Source: Salinicoccus albus DSM 19776 (GTDB lineage: Bacteria; Bacillota; Bacilli; Staphylococcales; Salinicoccaceae). From it: a stretch of DNA of 64,000 nt. Shown piece after piece: positions 27,352 through 38,082 of the stretch. Within the stretch, counting starts at the first letter, position 1. Every line of letters starts with the position of its first letter. The stretch spans positions 108,037-172,036 of the forward strand of contig NZ_ARQJ01000030.1 of NCBI RefSeq assembly GCF_000385175.1, in the 5' to 3' direction. A program made the position numbers and the translations under genes. The notes under the pieces were generated by a model. It saw only the letters and a list, made by a program, of their open reading frames with translations. It did no database searches and was not told the origin of the DNA.

Positions 27352-28566
27352 ATGAAAAAGATAGTAAGTCTGTTTCCCTTGCTGATTGTACTTATGGCAG
27401 CAGCATGCGGCGACCCTGAAAGTGACGTGGCTGAACAGCAGCCGCAAAGTGATGAAACAAATGAAGCAAGCAGTGTACCTGATGAAGAACAGGAGGAGAC
27501 AGTGACGGATGGCACCGGAGCCGGGGGCGGTTATTATCAGACCGTCATTCCTTATGAAATTTCCCCGTCCAGAGGGCTGACCAGTTCCAACATGGTTTCC
27601 AGTTATAATGTGCAGGCGTTTGAAAAGGGCCTGTTTGACATCAGTAAGGAAACATTCAGCCCTGACAATTTTGTCTTCAGGGAAGGTCAGGTATTCACCG
27701 AGGAGATGGTTCGCGGTTTCCTTGGCAGAAGCTATACCACTGAAGAGATTGATGCAATGAGTGAAGAGGAAAAGGCGGAAAACAATGCCTTCAGCAACCT
27801 CGGACTCAACCCTTCAGTGAACGGTGAAACAGATCCCGAAGTGATCGCCGAGGAATCACCGCTTTATCTGTCGCATATCCTTGAACAGAACTATATGCAG
27901 CAGGATGAGAATGGAGATCTGAATTTTTCCGGCATGACTGTTGGTCTGGCGATGAACAGCGAATACAATTACCAGCCAGATGAAAATGGACAAACGGAGA
28001 CCGTGCAGCTTGATGAGCAGGAGGTCAGGGAGCAGGGCGAACAGATGGCTTCTGAAATCCTCGAGCGTATTCGCGCCAATGAACAGTACCAGGATATGAC
28101 TATCGTTTTCGGGATTTTCATGCAGTCCGGTGATACGGATATCGTCCCGGGTCATTTCCTGTCAAAAGCGGTCGCAGAACCTGGTGAGAATGAAATCAGT
28201 TCATTTACCGAAACAGATGAAGATTATGTAATGCTCCCTTCCCAGGAAGCTGAAGAAATCAGTGAGGAAGTGAACAGTGAATATCAGACATTCAACAGAA
28301 AACTGGGATCCTATTTCGAAAGTTTCACGACGTCAGTCGGGGAAGCCAGATTCAGAGATGGTGAACTTGAACAGTTGAATATTGAGATTCCGGTTGAATA
28401 TTCAAGCCGCGGTGAGATTATCGGGCTGACTCAGTATGTACAGACGCTCGCCGAGGAGCATTTTATAAACACCAATGTCGAAATATCGATAGAAGATAAA
28501 AATAACAGCTATGCTCTGATTACTAAAAATGCTGATGAGGAAATAGATGTACACATATATGAATAG
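27352..28566 (+). CDS. camS: CamS-family sex pheromone lipoprotein
   Basis: 404-residue lipoprotein; lipobox MAAAC (Cys19). In S. aureus the signal peptide of CamS is processed to a cAM373-like heptapeptide pheromone; the equivalent seven residues before Cys here are IVLMAAA, quite different from AIFILAA. After an acidic linker comes the CamS domain (GGGYYQTVIPYEISPSRGL, LYLSHILEQNYMQQDENG, GLAMNSEYNYQ). The lipoprotein's own role is unknown. The ATG at 27352 overlaps the ligA region by coupling; SD is within ligA. Confidence 0.93.
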   Translation: MKKIVSLFPLLIVLMAAACGDPESDVAEQQPQSDETNEASSVPDEEQEETVTDGTGAGGGYYQTVIPYEISPSRGLTSSNMVSSYNVQAFEKGLFDISKETFSPDNFVFREGQVFTEEMVRGFLGRSYTTEEIDAMSEEEKAENNAFSNLGLNPSVNGETDPEVIAEESPLYLSHILEQNYMQQDENGDLNFSGMTVGLAMNSEYNYQPDENGQTETVQLDEQEVREQGEQMASEILERIRANEQYQDMTIVFGIFMQSGDTDIVPGHFLSKAVAEPGENEISSFTETDEDYVMLPSQEAEEISEEVNSEYQTFNRKLGSYFESFTTSVGEARFRDGELEQLNIEIPVEYSSRGEIIGLTQYVQTLAEEHFINTNVEISIEDKNNSYALITKNADEEIDVHIYE

Positions 28567-28575
28567 GCAGCATAA

Positions 28576-28601
28576 AAAGGGAGACCGAACGGTCTCCCTT
28601 T
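28576..28601. terminator. Bidirectional terminator between camS and putP
   Basis: AAAGGGAGACCG pairs with CGGTCTCCCTTT over AA, 12 bp perfect, with A's before and T's after so it can serve both convergent transcripts. Confidence 0.85.
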
Positions 28602-28613
28602 ATGCATGCGACG

Positions 28614-30179
28614 TTATTTTTCTTTCACTATGCGTGTCGTCTCATCAAATTCTGCTTCTATATCCTGAGAAATCCCTTTACCGGCAGTCAGCTTACTGAC
28701 GATGAATGCTGCAAGCAGTGAAACGATGAAACCTGGAATAATTGAGTAAAGCTCAGTTCCGAAAGTACCCGCTGCAATCCAGATGATGACTGTGCCTGCA
28801 CCGCCGACAATCGCCGCGAGTGCACCGGAGCGGGTGAGTCCTTTCCAGTGAAGGGCGAGAATCATCAATGGGCCAAATGCAGCACCAAAACCGGCCCAGG
28901 CGTTAGCCACGATGCTCAGAATCACCGACTCATCATCCCATGCGATTGTTATCGCGATGAGCGCAACGAGGACAACTGACAGGCGCCCCATAAAGACGAA
29001 GTGCTTATCCAGTGCTTCATCTGATTTCGTTTCTTCATTTTTATATTTCGAACGGATAATTTTATAGAAATCCTGAACAAGCGAACTGGATGTCACAAGC
29101 AGCTGTGAAGAAATGGTACTCATGATTGCTGCAAGTATTGCTGCCAGGAAAAATCCGCCGACAAGCGGGTGGAACAGAACCTGACTCATAAGTATCAGAA
29201 TCGTTTCAGGGTCTGCAACTTCGTGCTGGGTGACATCTGTGAACGCAATACCCAACAGACCGGTCATAGTGGCACCGAGCAAAGCGATTGCCATCCAGGT
29301 AATGCCGATACGGCGTGCCTGGGGAATCAGTTTGTGTGACCGGATGGACATGAAACGTATAATGATGTGGGGCTGGCCAAAGTAACCAAGTGCCCATGCA
29401 AAGTTGCTTATTATCGTGATGATACTGACACCGCTGATCAGCGATAAGTAGTCAATATCGGCTAATGCACCGAGTTCCTCAATCCTGACGAGAGGATCTA
29501 CACCCTGCCCGGTCAGGTTTGTCCATGTAACGATTGGAATCATCACGATGGCGATGAACATGATTGTCCCCTGGAAAAAATCCGTCAGACTCACAGCCAG
29601 GTAACCGCCAAAGAAGGTGTAAATGACAACAATTCCTGCTGTAATGAACAGACCTACGTGATATTGACCGTCAAATGCACTTTCAAACAATTTGCCTCCG
29701 GATACCATTCCGCTCGCGGTATAAACTGCAAAGAAAACTACAATAACAATCCCTGAGACGATTTTAAGTATATGATTTTTATCTTTGAATCTGTTCTCAA
29801 AGAAGTCGGGCAGTGTAATGGAATCCCCCGATACTTCAGAGTAGACGCGAAGCCTTGGGGCAACAACCCAGTAGTTGACATATGCGCCGACTGTCAGTCC
29901 GATTGCAATCCACAGACTCGATAAGCCGACGCTGTACATATCGCCGGGCAGCCCCATGAGCATCCAGCCTGACATATCTGACGCGCCCGCTGACAGCGCA
30001 GTGACCCATGGTCCGATGCTCCTTCCGCCGAGCATATACTCATTCAGGCTTGATGTGGATTGCCTGTAGGCGTAATAACCGATACCGAGCAGGATTGCGA
30101 AGTAAACAGCCATCGTTATGTACTGTTCCCACCCTGCTGTGAATGTAAAGTCTCCGTTTATTGCTGAATTAAGAATCAT
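28614..30179 (-). CDS. putP: Sodium/proline symporter
   Basis: 521-residue sodium:solute symporter family protein with about 13 membrane spans, importing proline (also an osmoprotectant) with Na+. Family motifs: [32 protein letters not shown] near the N-terminus, and [11 protein letters not shown]. The longer frame has 18 extra residues upstream, but GGGGAGGAG is placed for the ATG at 30179. Convergent to camS, divergent from gatC with about 300 bp between. Confidence 0.93.
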   Translation of the reverse strand: MILNSAINGDFTFTAGWEQYITMAVYFAILLGIGYYAYRQSTSSLNEYMLGGRSIGPWVTALSAGASDMSGWMLMGLPGDMYSVGLSSLWIAIGLTVGAYVNYWVVAPRLRVYSEVSGDSITLPDFFENRFKDKNHILKIVSGIVIVVFFAVYTASGMVSGGKLFESAFDGQYHVGLFITAGIVVIYTFFGGYLAVSLTDFFQGTIMFIAIVMIPIVTWTNLTGQGVDPLVRIEELGALADIDYLSLISGVSIITIISNFAWALGYFGQPHIIIRFMSIRSHKLIPQARRIGITWMAIALLGATMTGLLGIAFTDVTQHEVADPETILILMSQVLFHPLVGGFFLAAILAAIMSTISSQLLVTSSSLVQDFYKIIRSKYKNEETKSDEALDKHFVFMGRLSVVLVALIAITIAWDDESVILSIVANAWAGFGAAFGPLMILALHWKGLTRSGALAAIVGGAGTVIIWIAAGTFGTELYSIIPGFIVSLLAAFIVSKLTAGKGISQDIEAEFDETTRIVKEK

Positions 30180-30476
30180 TTTTCCTATCTCCTCCCCAAA
30201 AGTCACAATACAAAACTGAAAGTCTGTTTGCAAACGGATTTTGTTAAATTTCCACCTGTATATTTTGGGACCTGCTGATATGACTGGGTTTAATCAGGTG
30301 TAAAATTATACGTCTTAATTATACTACATGGAATTCTGAAACCAAAGAATATTTCGAAAATAAAGTAAGCAGTTTTACACTTTTTGTAATTCTATATCAG
30401 AACCGGTCATTGAATAGATTTTTAAATGGATATTTGATAAAATTTATATGTTCGCATTAGAAATGGAGGGAGTAGT

Positions 30477-30767
30477 ATGTCTGAGATAAATTTAGACACA
30501 GTAAAACATATTGCAGACCTTGCCCGTATCGAATTACAGGACGAGCAGGCCGCAGAAGCTTTTACTAAAGAGCTGGACAAGGTTGTGGACTATGCCCACC
30601 TTCTTGATGAAGTAGATCTGAGCTCGACAGAACCGATGTTCCATGCTTTGGATCTGACCAACGTATTGCGTGAGGATGAAGTTGTCGAGCCTTTGAGTCA
30701 GGAAGAAGCATTGAGCAATGCCAAATCAACACAGGACGGCCAGTTTAAAGTGCCGAAAATGCTGTAG
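30477..30767 (+). CDS. gatC: Asp/Glu-tRNA amidotransferase subunit C
   Basis: 96-residue small subunit that holds GatA and GatB together in the enzyme converting Glu-tRNA(Gln) and Asp-tRNA(Asn) to the amidated forms. Typical residues: [15 protein letters not shown] at the start and [16 protein letters not shown] near the end. ATGGAGGGAG precedes the ATG. Heads the gatCAB operon; the 297-bp gap before it holds AT-rich promoter DNA but no gene that I can support. Confidence 0.95.
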   Translation: MSEINLDTVKHIADLARIELQDEQAAEAFTKELDKVVDYAHLLDEVDLSSTEPMFHALDLTNVLREDEVVEPLSQEEALSNAKSTQDGQFKVPKML

Positions 30768-30778
30768 GGAGGTCTACT

Positions 30779-32254
30779 GTGAAAATACATGAACTGACAG
30801 TTGAGGAACTGTATGAAAAGATACAGACAAAAGAAATCAAACCGACTGAAATAGCGGAGGCGCTTTTCGATCGAATCGAGGCATCTGATGAAACAATCGG
30901 ATCCTTTTTATACGTCAATAAGGAAGAGGGCTTAAAACGTGCTGAAGCGCTCGACCGTCTTCAGGCGGCGGACCGGATGGACGGTGAATTGTTCGGTATC
31001 CCGGCGGGCATCAAGGACAATATCTGTACAAGGGATATTTTAACGACGTGTGCAAGCCGCATGCTGGAAGATTTTAAACCTGTATATGATGCGACAGTTG
31101 TGGATAAGCTGAATGATGAAAACCCGGTCCTTATGGGTAAGCAAAACATGGATGAATTCGCCATGGGCGGTTCAACAGAAAACTCCTACTATAAATTGGC
31201 CAGAAACCCATGGGATATAAATGCTGTGCCCGGTGGTTCATCAGGCGGTTCTGCTGCTGCAGTGGCAGCCGGCTTTGTACCATTCTCCCTGGGTTCCGAC
31301 ACCGGCGGTTCGGTACGTCAGCCCGCCGCGTTCTGCGGTGTTGTCGGGATGAAACCGACATATGGGCGCGTCTCCAGATACGGGCTTGTCGCTTTCGCAT
31401 CTTCGCTGGATCAGATCGGTCCAATCACCAGGAATGTAAGGGACAATGCCAAAGTGCTCGAAGTGATCTCAGGCAGTCATAATAAGGATGCTACAAGCAT
31501 GCCCGGTCTGGAGAATAAGTTTCTTGAAGGCATAGATAAGGATCTGACAGGCATGAAGATTGCACTGCCCAAGGAATTCATCGGGGAAGGCATTGGCGAG
31601 GACGTGAGTGAATCCATCAGGAATGCAGCGAAAACGTTCGAATCCCTTGGAGCGACAGTGGAAGAAGTATCACTGCCGCATACGAAATATGTCGTCAGTG
31701 CTTATTATCTCATTGCCTCCAGTGAGGCAAGTGCCAACCTCGCACGCTTTGACGGTATCCGTTACGGCTACAGGGCAGAGGGTACAGAGACACTTGAAGA
31801 ACACTATAAGAAAACGCGTGCTGAGGGGTTCGGTGAAGAAGTGAAACGCAGAATTCTGCTGGGCACATTCGTGTTGAGTGCCGGCCACTATGATCAGCAT
31901 TACATCAGAGCGCAGAAACTTCGCGGAATCATTGAAAAAGAGATGGAAAGTGTATTTAAGGACTACGACCTGGTCATTGGCCCGACGGCGCCATCTCCGG
32001 CATATGATATCGGTGAGAAAACCGATGACAGTCTCAAGATGTATAAGGACGATATCCTGACAGCCCCGGCAAACCTTACAGGTATGCCGGCGCTGTCAAT
32101 CCCGAGCGGACTCAGCGGCAAAGGACGCCCGATCGGGCTTCAGATTATCGGCGATCATTTTGATGAAAAGAAAATTTATAATGCAGCATTCAAATTCGAA
32201 GAACAGTTCAATATACACGAAGAACTGAAACAGCTGCAGCTGGAGGTGCAATAA
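30779..32254 (+). CDS. gatA: Asp/Glu-tRNA amidotransferase subunit A
   Basis: 491-residue amidase-signature subunit that liberates ammonia from glutamine. Catalytic Ser-cisSer-Lys triad lies in GIKDNIC (Lys) and [15 protein letters not shown] (Ser pair). The start is GTG at 30779 behind GGGAGG. Its stop overlaps the gatB start by one base (ATAATG). Confidence 0.97.
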   Translation: MKIHELTVEELYEKIQTKEIKPTEIAEALFDRIEASDETIGSFLYVNKEEGLKRAEALDRLQAADRMDGELFGIPAGIKDNICTRDILTTCASRMLEDFKPVYDATVVDKLNDENPVLMGKQNMDEFAMGGSTENSYYKLARNPWDINAVPGGSSGGSAAAVAAGFVPFSLGSDTGGSVRQPAAFCGVVGMKPTYGRVSRYGLVAFASSLDQIGPITRNVRDNAKVLEVISGSHNKDATSMPGLENKFLEGIDKDLTGMKIALPKEFIGEGIGEDVSESIRNAAKTFESLGATVEEVSLPHTKYVVSAYYLIASSEASANLARFDGIRYGYRAEGTETLEEHYKKTRAEGFGEEVKRRILLGTFVLSAGHYDQHYIRAQKLRGIIEKEMESVFKDYDLVIGPTAPSPAYDIGEKTDDSLKMYKDDILTAPANLTGMPALSIPSGLSGKGRPIGLQIIGDHFDEKKIYNAAFKFEEQFNIHEELKQLQLEVQ

Positions 32255-33684
32255 TGCATTTCGAATCAGTAATTGGACTGGAAGTCCACGTGGAACTAAA
32301 GACCGACACAAAGATGTTCTCCGACGCCCCTGCGCATTTCGGAGCGGGTCCGAATACGAACCTGAGTGTCGTAGACCTTGCATATCCCGGCACGCTGCCC
32401 GTCCCGAATAAGGAAGCGATCAACTACGGCATGAAAGCCGCACTGGCACTGAATATGGATATTGCTGATGTGACCAAATTTGATCGTAAAAACTATTTCT
32501 ATCCGGATAATCCGAAAGCGTATCAGATTTCCCAGCTGGATCAGCCGATTGGTGAAAACGGCTGGATCGATATCGAGGTCAACGGTGAAACAAGACGCAT
32601 TGGCATTACCCGCCTCCACCTTGAGGAAGATGCGGGGAAATCCACCCACAAGGAAGATCATTCACTCGTCGATCTGAACCGTCAGGGCACGCCGCTTGTC
32701 GAGATTGTCTCAGAGCCCGATATTCGTACACCTGAAGAAGCGTATGCCTATCTTGAAAAACTGAGATCAATCATCCAGTACACAGGTGTTTCCGACGTGA
32801 AGATGGAAGAGGGGTCACTCAGGTGTGATGCAAATATCTCCCTGCGTCCGTATGGCCAGGAAGCGTTCGGCACCAAAACAGAACTCAAAAACCTGAACTC
32901 ATTCAACTTTGTCAAAAAAGGGCTTGAACATGAAGAGAAACGCCAGGAAAAAGAATTGATGAAAGGCGGACCCATCGAACAGGAAACACGCCGTTTTGAT
33001 GAGAAAACCGGGGAAACCCTTCTCATGCGGGTGAAAGAAGGGTCCGATGACTACAGATACTTCCCGGAACCGGATCTCGTGCAAATTCATATCGACCAGG
33101 AATGGAAAGACAGAATCCGCGCAAGCATTCCGCTGCTGCCGGATGAACTGAAAGATAAATACGTCAATGAGTATGAACTGCCTCCGTATGATGCCCATGT
33201 ACTCACGATAAGAAAAGAAACATCTGACTTCTTCGCAGCCATGGTGGAAGATCACAGTGCGGACGTAAAACTCGCTTCCAACTGGCTGATGGGCGGGGTG
33301 AGTGAATATCTCAATAAAAACCAGGTGGAACTCAGCGAAACAGCACTGACCCCAGCCAATCTGTCCGAAATGATCAGTCTCATCGAAGACGGTACGATTT
33401 CAAGCAAACAGGCGAAGAAAGTTTTCGCTGAGCTGGTGGAAAAAGGCGGAGCAGCGAAAACAGTCGTCAAGGATCTGGGGATGGAACAAATATCTGATCC
33501 ACAAATACTCGGAGAAATGGTGACCGAAGCGCTGGATAACAATCCTCAATCCGTCGAGGACTATAAGAACGGTAAAGACCGTGCGATCGGCTTTTTGGTC
33601 GGACAGATCATGAAGCAGTCAAAAGGGCAGGCCAACCCTCAAATGGTCAACCAAATTTTGAATGAAGAAATCAGTAAAAGATAA
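32254..33684 (+). CDS. gatB: Asp/Glu-tRNA amidotransferase subunit B
   Basis: 476-residue subunit that binds and activates the mischarged tRNA. Landmarks: [24 protein letters not shown] segment, [11 protein letters not shown] (metal-binding His and Glu) and the C-terminal YqeY-like tail domain ([16 protein letters not shown] [15 protein letters not shown]). GGAGG within gatA serves its ATG. Confidence 0.97.
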   Translation: MHFESVIGLEVHVELKTDTKMFSDAPAHFGAGPNTNLSVVDLAYPGTLPVPNKEAINYGMKAALALNMDIADVTKFDRKNYFYPDNPKAYQISQLDQPIGENGWIDIEVNGETRRIGITRLHLEEDAGKSTHKEDHSLVDLNRQGTPLVEIVSEPDIRTPEEAYAYLEKLRSIIQYTGVSDVKMEEGSLRCDANISLRPYGQEAFGTKTELKNLNSFNFVKKGLEHEEKRQEKELMKGGPIEQETRRFDEKTGETLLMRVKEGSDDYRYFPEPDLVQIHIDQEWKDRIRASIPLLPDELKDKYVNEYELPPYDAHVLTIRKETSDFFAAMVEDHSADVKLASNWLMGGVSEYLNKNQVELSETALTPANLSEMISLIEDGTISSKQAKKVFAELVEKGGAAKTVVKDLGMEQISDPQILGEMVTEALDNNPQSVEDYKNGKDRAIGFLVGQIMKQSKGQANPQMVNQILNEEISKR

Positions 33685-33694
33685 TATTAGACAT

Positions 33695-33732
33695 AAAAGG
33701 GAGAGCATATCTATGGATATGCTCTCCCTTTT
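33695..33732 (+). terminator. Terminator after gatCAB
   Basis: 17-bp perfect stem: AAAAGGGAGAGCATATC against its complement ending CTCTCCCTTTT, loop TATG. Confidence 0.9.
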
Positions 33733-33872
33733 ATGCTGCCGCCCATCGTGGAACTAAAAAGACCATCCAGCAAACCCAATATCTTCAAACATTCAATAAT
33801 CAGCACACAAAAAGAGACAAAACCTTAAGGCGTTGTCTCCAGTCTCCAAAACTATTAGAAAAGCAATTATTC

Positions 33873-34616
33873 TTATTCAGCCATGTAACCATGAATATTC
33901 TGAGCGATCTGGGTCTCGACTTCAGGTGTCAGTTCCCCAGTGTCATAATCATAGTATTCTCCATCAATGTCAACATCCTGATTATCGATGTAGTAGTAGT
34001 CATTATCAGTCAATGTTTCCTGTTCTTCTGCCAGAACGCTGCTCAGATTTTCGTGCTGGTGGGCATTCGGGTTGCCGAGAATATAGACGGTCTTGCCATT
34101 GTTATAAATATTCATATAGGCATTTGTCAGATTATCGACGGAACGCTGAGGCAATATTTCGTCATTGTAGTCTCTGATCTGCAGCGCGTCCATAATCACA
34201 GCATCGCTGTTCTGACTGACTGTCAGCTCGCTCAGGTTTATGGTGTTCGTGTCGACGTCTATACGGTTGAATTCAACTGTCTCACTGTCAAATTGTCCGG
34301 AGAGTGTATCCATGAAACCATCGGTATAGTAAGATGGTAAGAGAACATCGATGATCAATGGTTCATTGCTTTCTGAGGTTCGGTCATACGCTTCCTGAAG
34401 CGGCTGCTGGCTGAATATCAAAGTGTCATCAGCGGGTGTTTCCCGGGTTTCATCCTCGGCAGTGTTTTCATCTGTGTCTGAAGATCCTTCTTCGGTTTCT
34501 TCCGTTGATGTCTGAGAAATGATGTCTGACTGTTCGACGTCCCGCTCCATGCCGAAATTTGCATACAGCCCTGCGCCAAAGAGGAGCAGCAGGATCACAA
34601 TTGATATATTCTTCAT
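33873..34616 (-). CDS. Membrane-anchored acidic extracellular protein, possibly SGNH-hydrolase-like
   Basis: 247 residues: MKNISIVILLLLFGAGLYA as signal or anchor, a long Glu/Asp/Ser/Thr linker (about residues 30-70), then a domain with LIIDVLLPSYYTDGF, DAVIMDALQIRDYND and VYILGNPNAHQH. The alternating strand-helix pattern and the GNPN segment recall the C-terminal SGNH/GDSL-like proteins of staphylococci, but the catalytic GDS block is not evident, so I leave function open. AAGGAGG precedes the ATG at 34616; an earlier ATG lacks a site. It stands alone between gatB and the GrpB gene. Confidence 0.6.
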   Translation of the reverse strand: MKNISIVILLLLFGAGLYANFGMERDVEQSDIISQTSTEETEEGSSDTDENTAEDETRETPADDTLIFSQQPLQEAYDRTSESNEPLIIDVLLPSYYTDGFMDTLSGQFDSETVEFNRIDVDTNTINLSELTVSQNSDAVIMDALQIRDYNDEILPQRSVDNLTNAYMNIYNNGKTVYILGNPNAHQHENLSSVLAEEQETLTDNDYYYIDNQDVDIDGEYYDYDTGELTPEVETQIAQNIHGYMAE

Positions 34617-34739
34617 GGTGACCTCCTTACACAAGTTGTGCATACTTTTAATAGGATATGGTATAATGCTGGAAATAAAACTTTGTCATAATTTATTATA
34701 CACAAAACTGATTCTTAATGATATATGGGAATGATTACA

Positions 34740-35246
34740 ATGAATGGAACGACGCTTTACAAAAAGGCTTCCCAAAGTTATGTAAGAGCAACTTTGGAGG
34801 TGCTTAATTACTTTAAGACAGATGTGATGGAAGTTCATCATATCGGCTCAACAAGTCTTGAGATGATGGATATGCCGGGAGATATTGATGTGCTTGTCCT
34901 GGTTAAATACGAGCGCTCCCAGACTGAACTCCCGGAAGAGATGGCGGAACAGGGATATGAGCTGGTGGAGGATACCATTCCCTACTATGATAGTGAGACA
35001 GTTTTACGCTGCTCATTTGAAGGGTATACAGTGAACTTCATATTGATGAAATACGATTCCGCTCGAAAAGCGGATATTCTGTATTGCAGAGACTGTATTA
35101 ATGAAAATGAGAAATATACTTTGCAGCTTCAGAAATTGAAAAAAGAATTCCTGGATGCAAACCTGAGTCATGCAGAATATCAGGATAAAAAAGCTGAGTT
35201 TTTCCTGTCAATCACAGAGGGCAGTGAGGGTGTGGAAGTTGTATAA
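34740..35246 (+). CDS. GrpB/UPF0157 nucleotidyltransferase-fold protein
   Basis: 168 residues (173 if translation starts at 34725). GrpB-family motif VHHIGSTSLEMMDMPGDIDVLVLV, in which the GS and DxD pattern mark the nucleotidyltransferase fold; the C-terminal EKYTLQLQKLKKEFLD is also typical. GGGA within the upstream ATG region best serves the ATG at 34740. Overlaps the next small gene by 17 bp. Function of the family is unclear. Confidence 0.8.
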   Translation: MNGTTLYKKASQSYVRATLEVLNYFKTDVMEVHHIGSTSLEMMDMPGDIDVLVLVKYERSQTELPEEMAEQGYELVEDTIPYYDSETVLRCSFEGYTVNFILMKYDSARKADILYCRDCINENEKYTLQLQKLKKEFLDANLSHAEYQDKKAEFFLSITEGSEGVEVV

Positions 35247-35406
35247 ATTTCTTTTCATTCTCAATTTTGTTTTGATAGGGTTTATGATCCTGGTTTCAAC
35301 TTTTGGCATTCCATGGCTGACAAGAGTGGTACAGATCGCGGTCTTTCTGCTGACTGTATATTTAGTTTTTGCCTACACAAAACATGATAATAGGAGAAAG
35401 AAATGA
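35230..35406 (+). CDS. Small two-span membrane protein
   Basis: 58 residues from a GTG at 35230: KLYKFLFILNFVLIGFMILV and VVQIAVFLLTVYLVFAY are two hydrophobic spans, followed by KHDNRRKK. It overlaps the 3' end of the GrpB gene and its TGA overlaps the ATG of dgkB (ATGA), so three genes are translationally coupled. AGAGGGCAG upstream is an acceptable ribosome site. No family recognised; linkage to a lipid kinase gene may hint at membrane work. Confidence 0.6.
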   Translation: MWKLYKFLFILNFVLIGFMILVSTFGIPWLTRVVQIAVFLLTVYLVFAYTKHDNRRKK

Positions 35407-36350
35407 AAACTGCGAGAATTATTTATAATCCGACTTCCGGCAAAGGAGTGTTTAGAGAAAATCTTGCAGATGCTCTGGAGCGTCTTGAAACGAACGATTA
35501 CATAACAAGCACCCATGCGACGGTTGCAGAAGGGGACGCAACGACGGCGGCAATCAAAGCCTGTGAGATGGGCTTTGACCTGATTATTGCAGCTGGCGGT
35601 GACGGTACTGTCAGCGAAGTGATCAACGGCATGGCAGATTTTGACGACAGGCCGGCGCTCGGTATCGTGCCGATGGGGACGGTCAATGATTTTGCGAGTG
35701 CACTTCATCTGCCGACTGATGTTTTGGAAGCGGTGGATTTTGTCATAGAAGGCAGAACTGCAAGGATTGACCTTGGGCTGATGAACAGTAAATATTTTAT
35801 GAATATTGCGGGCGGCGGTAAAATTACAGAAGTCTCCTATGGAGCGCCGAGCAGGCTGAAAGCGATTATAGGGCCGCTCGCCTATTACGTTAAAGGAATA
35901 GAGATGCTGCCCAAGATAACGGGCTCCAATGTCAGGATCGAATATGACGGCAGTGTTTTTGAAGGGAAGGTGATGCTCTTCCTGCTGGGCTTGACGAATT
36001 CGATCGCCGGGTTTGAAAAACTGGTTCCGGAGGCAAAGCTTAATGACGGCATGTTTTCCATCATCATCGTCGAGGAGGCCAGTCTGGCCGAACTCGGTCA
36101 TATCATGACGCTGGCTACGAGAGGAGAACATCTGAAGCATCCGAAAGTCCATGCATTTAAAGCAAGTGAAGTGAAGGTTTCCTCCTATGAAGAAGTACAG
36201 CTGAATCTCGATGGTGAATTTGGGGGCGTCCTGCCGGCACACTTCATAAACCTGAAAGAACATCTGGAGATCAGAGTGCCGGCATCTTTTTATGAATCCA
36301 ATATCGTCAATCACGAACCGGATAGTGATGATGAAGAGGGTCAGGAGTAA
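35403..36350 (+). CDS. dgkB: Diacylglycerol kinase
   Basis: 315-residue soluble lipid kinase that returns diacylglycerol, made during lipoteichoic acid synthesis, to phosphatidic acid. Kinase landmarks: RIIYNPTSGKG at the N-terminus, AAGGDGTVSEVINGM (nucleotide-binding GGDGT), and LGIVPMGTVNDFAS. A C-terminal acidic tail is normal. Precedes rlmD as in staphylococci. Confidence 0.95.
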   Translation: MKTARIIYNPTSGKGVFRENLADALERLETNDYITSTHATVAEGDATTAAIKACEMGFDLIIAAGGDGTVSEVINGMADFDDRPALGIVPMGTVNDFASALHLPTDVLEAVDFVIEGRTARIDLGLMNSKYFMNIAGGGKITEVSYGAPSRLKAIIGPLAYYVKGIEMLPKITGSNVRIEYDGSVFEGKVMLFLLGLTNSIAGFEKLVPEAKLNDGMFSIIIVEEASLAELGHIMTLATRGEHLKHPKVHAFKASEVKVSSYEEVQLNLDGEFGGVLPAHFINLKEHLEIRVPASFYESNIVNHEPDSDDEEGQE

Positions 36351-36420
36351 TATATTGCGATTGGGCAGACTCGGACAATGGATTAGATGATATGAAACCA
36401 AGCTGGATGAGAGGGATAAA

Positions 36421-37782
36421 ATGACTACAGTATCCAAGAATGAGTATTACACAGCAGTCGTGTCTGATTATACGCACGAAGGCATGGGCGTCGTCAAAGT
36501 GGACAACTACCCGGTCTTCATCCCGGATGTACTGAAGGGGGAGGAAATCGAACTGAAAGTCGTAAAGGCGAATAAGAAGTTCGGTTTCGGCAGACTGATC
36601 AATGTGAATACTGCATCAAAAAACAGGGTCACCCCGCCATGTGAATATTATTACCAGTGCGGCGGCTGCCAGATCCAGACGATGAATTACGAAGAGCAGA
36701 AACAGTTCAAGAAAACGGTTGCAGATAAAAGCATCAATCATATGGCAAAGCTCGACAAAGAGATCAATGATACGGTATCCATGGACGTTCCAATGTACTA
36801 CCGTAACAAATCCCAAATTCCTGTAAAATTAAAAGACGGTAAAATTGAGATGGGTTTTTACAGGCCGAGAAGCCATGATATTGTTGATATTGATCACTGC
36901 CTCATCCAAAAAGGCATTCATAATCAGCTCATGGTATTCATCAAGGAAGAATTGAACAGGGAGAAAGTTTCTGTATATGATGAAGCGGTACACCAGGGGT
37001 TGTTAAGACACGTGATCATCCGTTCCAACAGCGATGATTCAGAAGTGCAGATTGCTTTTGTCACAAACGGCAAGAAGAACATTTTTCAGAATATCAACGA
37101 CAGAATCATAGAAAACTTCCCGTCAGTGACAAGCATTGTGCAAAATATCAACACAGAGCAGACCAATGTCATCTTCGGGGATAAGACAAATATCCTCAAA
37201 GGGAAAGAATATATTACAGACACAATACTTGGCAAAACGTTTAAAGTCAGGGTCAGATCCTTCTATCAGGTCAATCATGAACAGACTGAAAAGCTGTATA
37301 AAAAGGCTATTGAAACCGCAGAGTTAAAAGGTGACGAGACAATCATCGACACGTATTGCGGCATCGGCACAATCGGCCTGGGAGCTGCTGATAAAGCAGG
37401 GAAAATCATCGGTATCGAAAGTATAGAATCCGCTGTAGAAGATGCGAAAGAAAATGCGCAGTTAAACGGGGTGCATAATGCCGAATATCATCTCGGAAAA
37501 TCAGAAGATGTCATGACACGTCTTACAGCAGAAGGCGTAGAACCTGACGTCGTCTTCGTCGATCCGCCCAGAAAAGGTTGCCATCCAGAATTCCTGGAGG
37601 CGCTCGCTGAAGTGCAGCCTGAGAAAATCGTGTATATCTCCTGCAATCCCAGCACACTGCAGAGAGATTTGAAATATTTGAATCAGCATGGATATGAGGT
37701 CAGCCCGGTCACGCCTGTAGATATGTTCCCGCAGACGAAGCATGTGGAGGCCTGTGTGCTGTTACAGCGGAAGCGCAGGTAG
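36421..37782 (+). CDS. rlmD: 23S rRNA (uracil-5-)-methyltransferase, RlmCD type
   Basis: 453-residue SAM-dependent m5U methylase. N-terminal TRAM domain (YTAVVSDYTHEGMGVVKVD), iron-sulfur cluster motif CEYYYQCGGC (CX5CX2C), then a Rossmann domain with DTYCGIGTIGLGAA, VFVDPPRKGCHPE (catalytic Cys nearby in YISCNPSTLQRD). In Firmicutes the RlmCD enzyme modifies U747 and U1939. A second paralogue lies at 43280. Confidence 0.9.
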   Translation: MTTVSKNEYYTAVVSDYTHEGMGVVKVDNYPVFIPDVLKGEEIELKVVKANKKFGFGRLINVNTASKNRVTPPCEYYYQCGGCQIQTMNYEEQKQFKKTVADKSINHMAKLDKEINDTVSMDVPMYYRNKSQIPVKLKDGKIEMGFYRPRSHDIVDIDHCLIQKGIHNQLMVFIKEELNREKVSVYDEAVHQGLLRHVIIRSNSDDSEVQIAFVTNGKKNIFQNINDRIIENFPSVTSIVQNINTEQTNVIFGDKTNILKGKEYITDTILGKTFKVRVRSFYQVNHEQTEKLYKKAIETAELKGDETIIDTYCGIGTIGLGAADKAGKIIGIESIESAVEDAKENAQLNGVHNAEYHLGKSEDVMTRLTAEGVEPDVVFVDPPRKGCHPEFLEALAEVQPEKIVYISCNPSTLQRDLKYLNQHGYEVSPVTPVDMFPQTKHVEACVLLQRKRR

Positions 37783-38082
37783 AAATGAAGCATTTTTACC
37801 TGTTTTATGTACAACGCATGCATCCATTGAATTAAATGGTGAAAAAGTGAAATGAATACTTGTCCAGCTTCCCAGGATGACAGGCGTTTTTATAACTGGC
37901 CGCTGTCTCAGTGTTCTTTTTCTCTGGATTTTTATCCGTGTATCGTTTAAAATATAATGATTGAGAAAAAGTACAGTCCAAATGCCCGTGGACAATGTGC
38001 GGCGGAAACGGTGATCTTTATCCCTGTTTCCTGTATAAAATGTCTGACGGTTAAGCTGTAATGAGAGGGTTTGAAGTTTGAT
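37783..38082. other. 300-bp intergenic stretch without a supported gene
   Basis: Between rlmD and the dihydrouridine synthase gene. I see no conserved frame, no strong terminator and only a weak dyad (GTCCA / TGGAC near 37975). A GAGAGGG lies near its 3' end. A long open frame on the minus strand spans it but continues antisense into the next gene and is not credible. Confidence 0.5.

Noticed and set aside
30240..30470. Possible riboswitch or T-box before gatC
   Set aside because: AT-rich with only a weak dyad; no conserved aptamer or T-box sequence seen.
35373..36437. 354-residue minus-strand open frame
   Set aside because: Exactly antisense to dgkB, which has full kinase motifs; the antisense product has no recognisable features.
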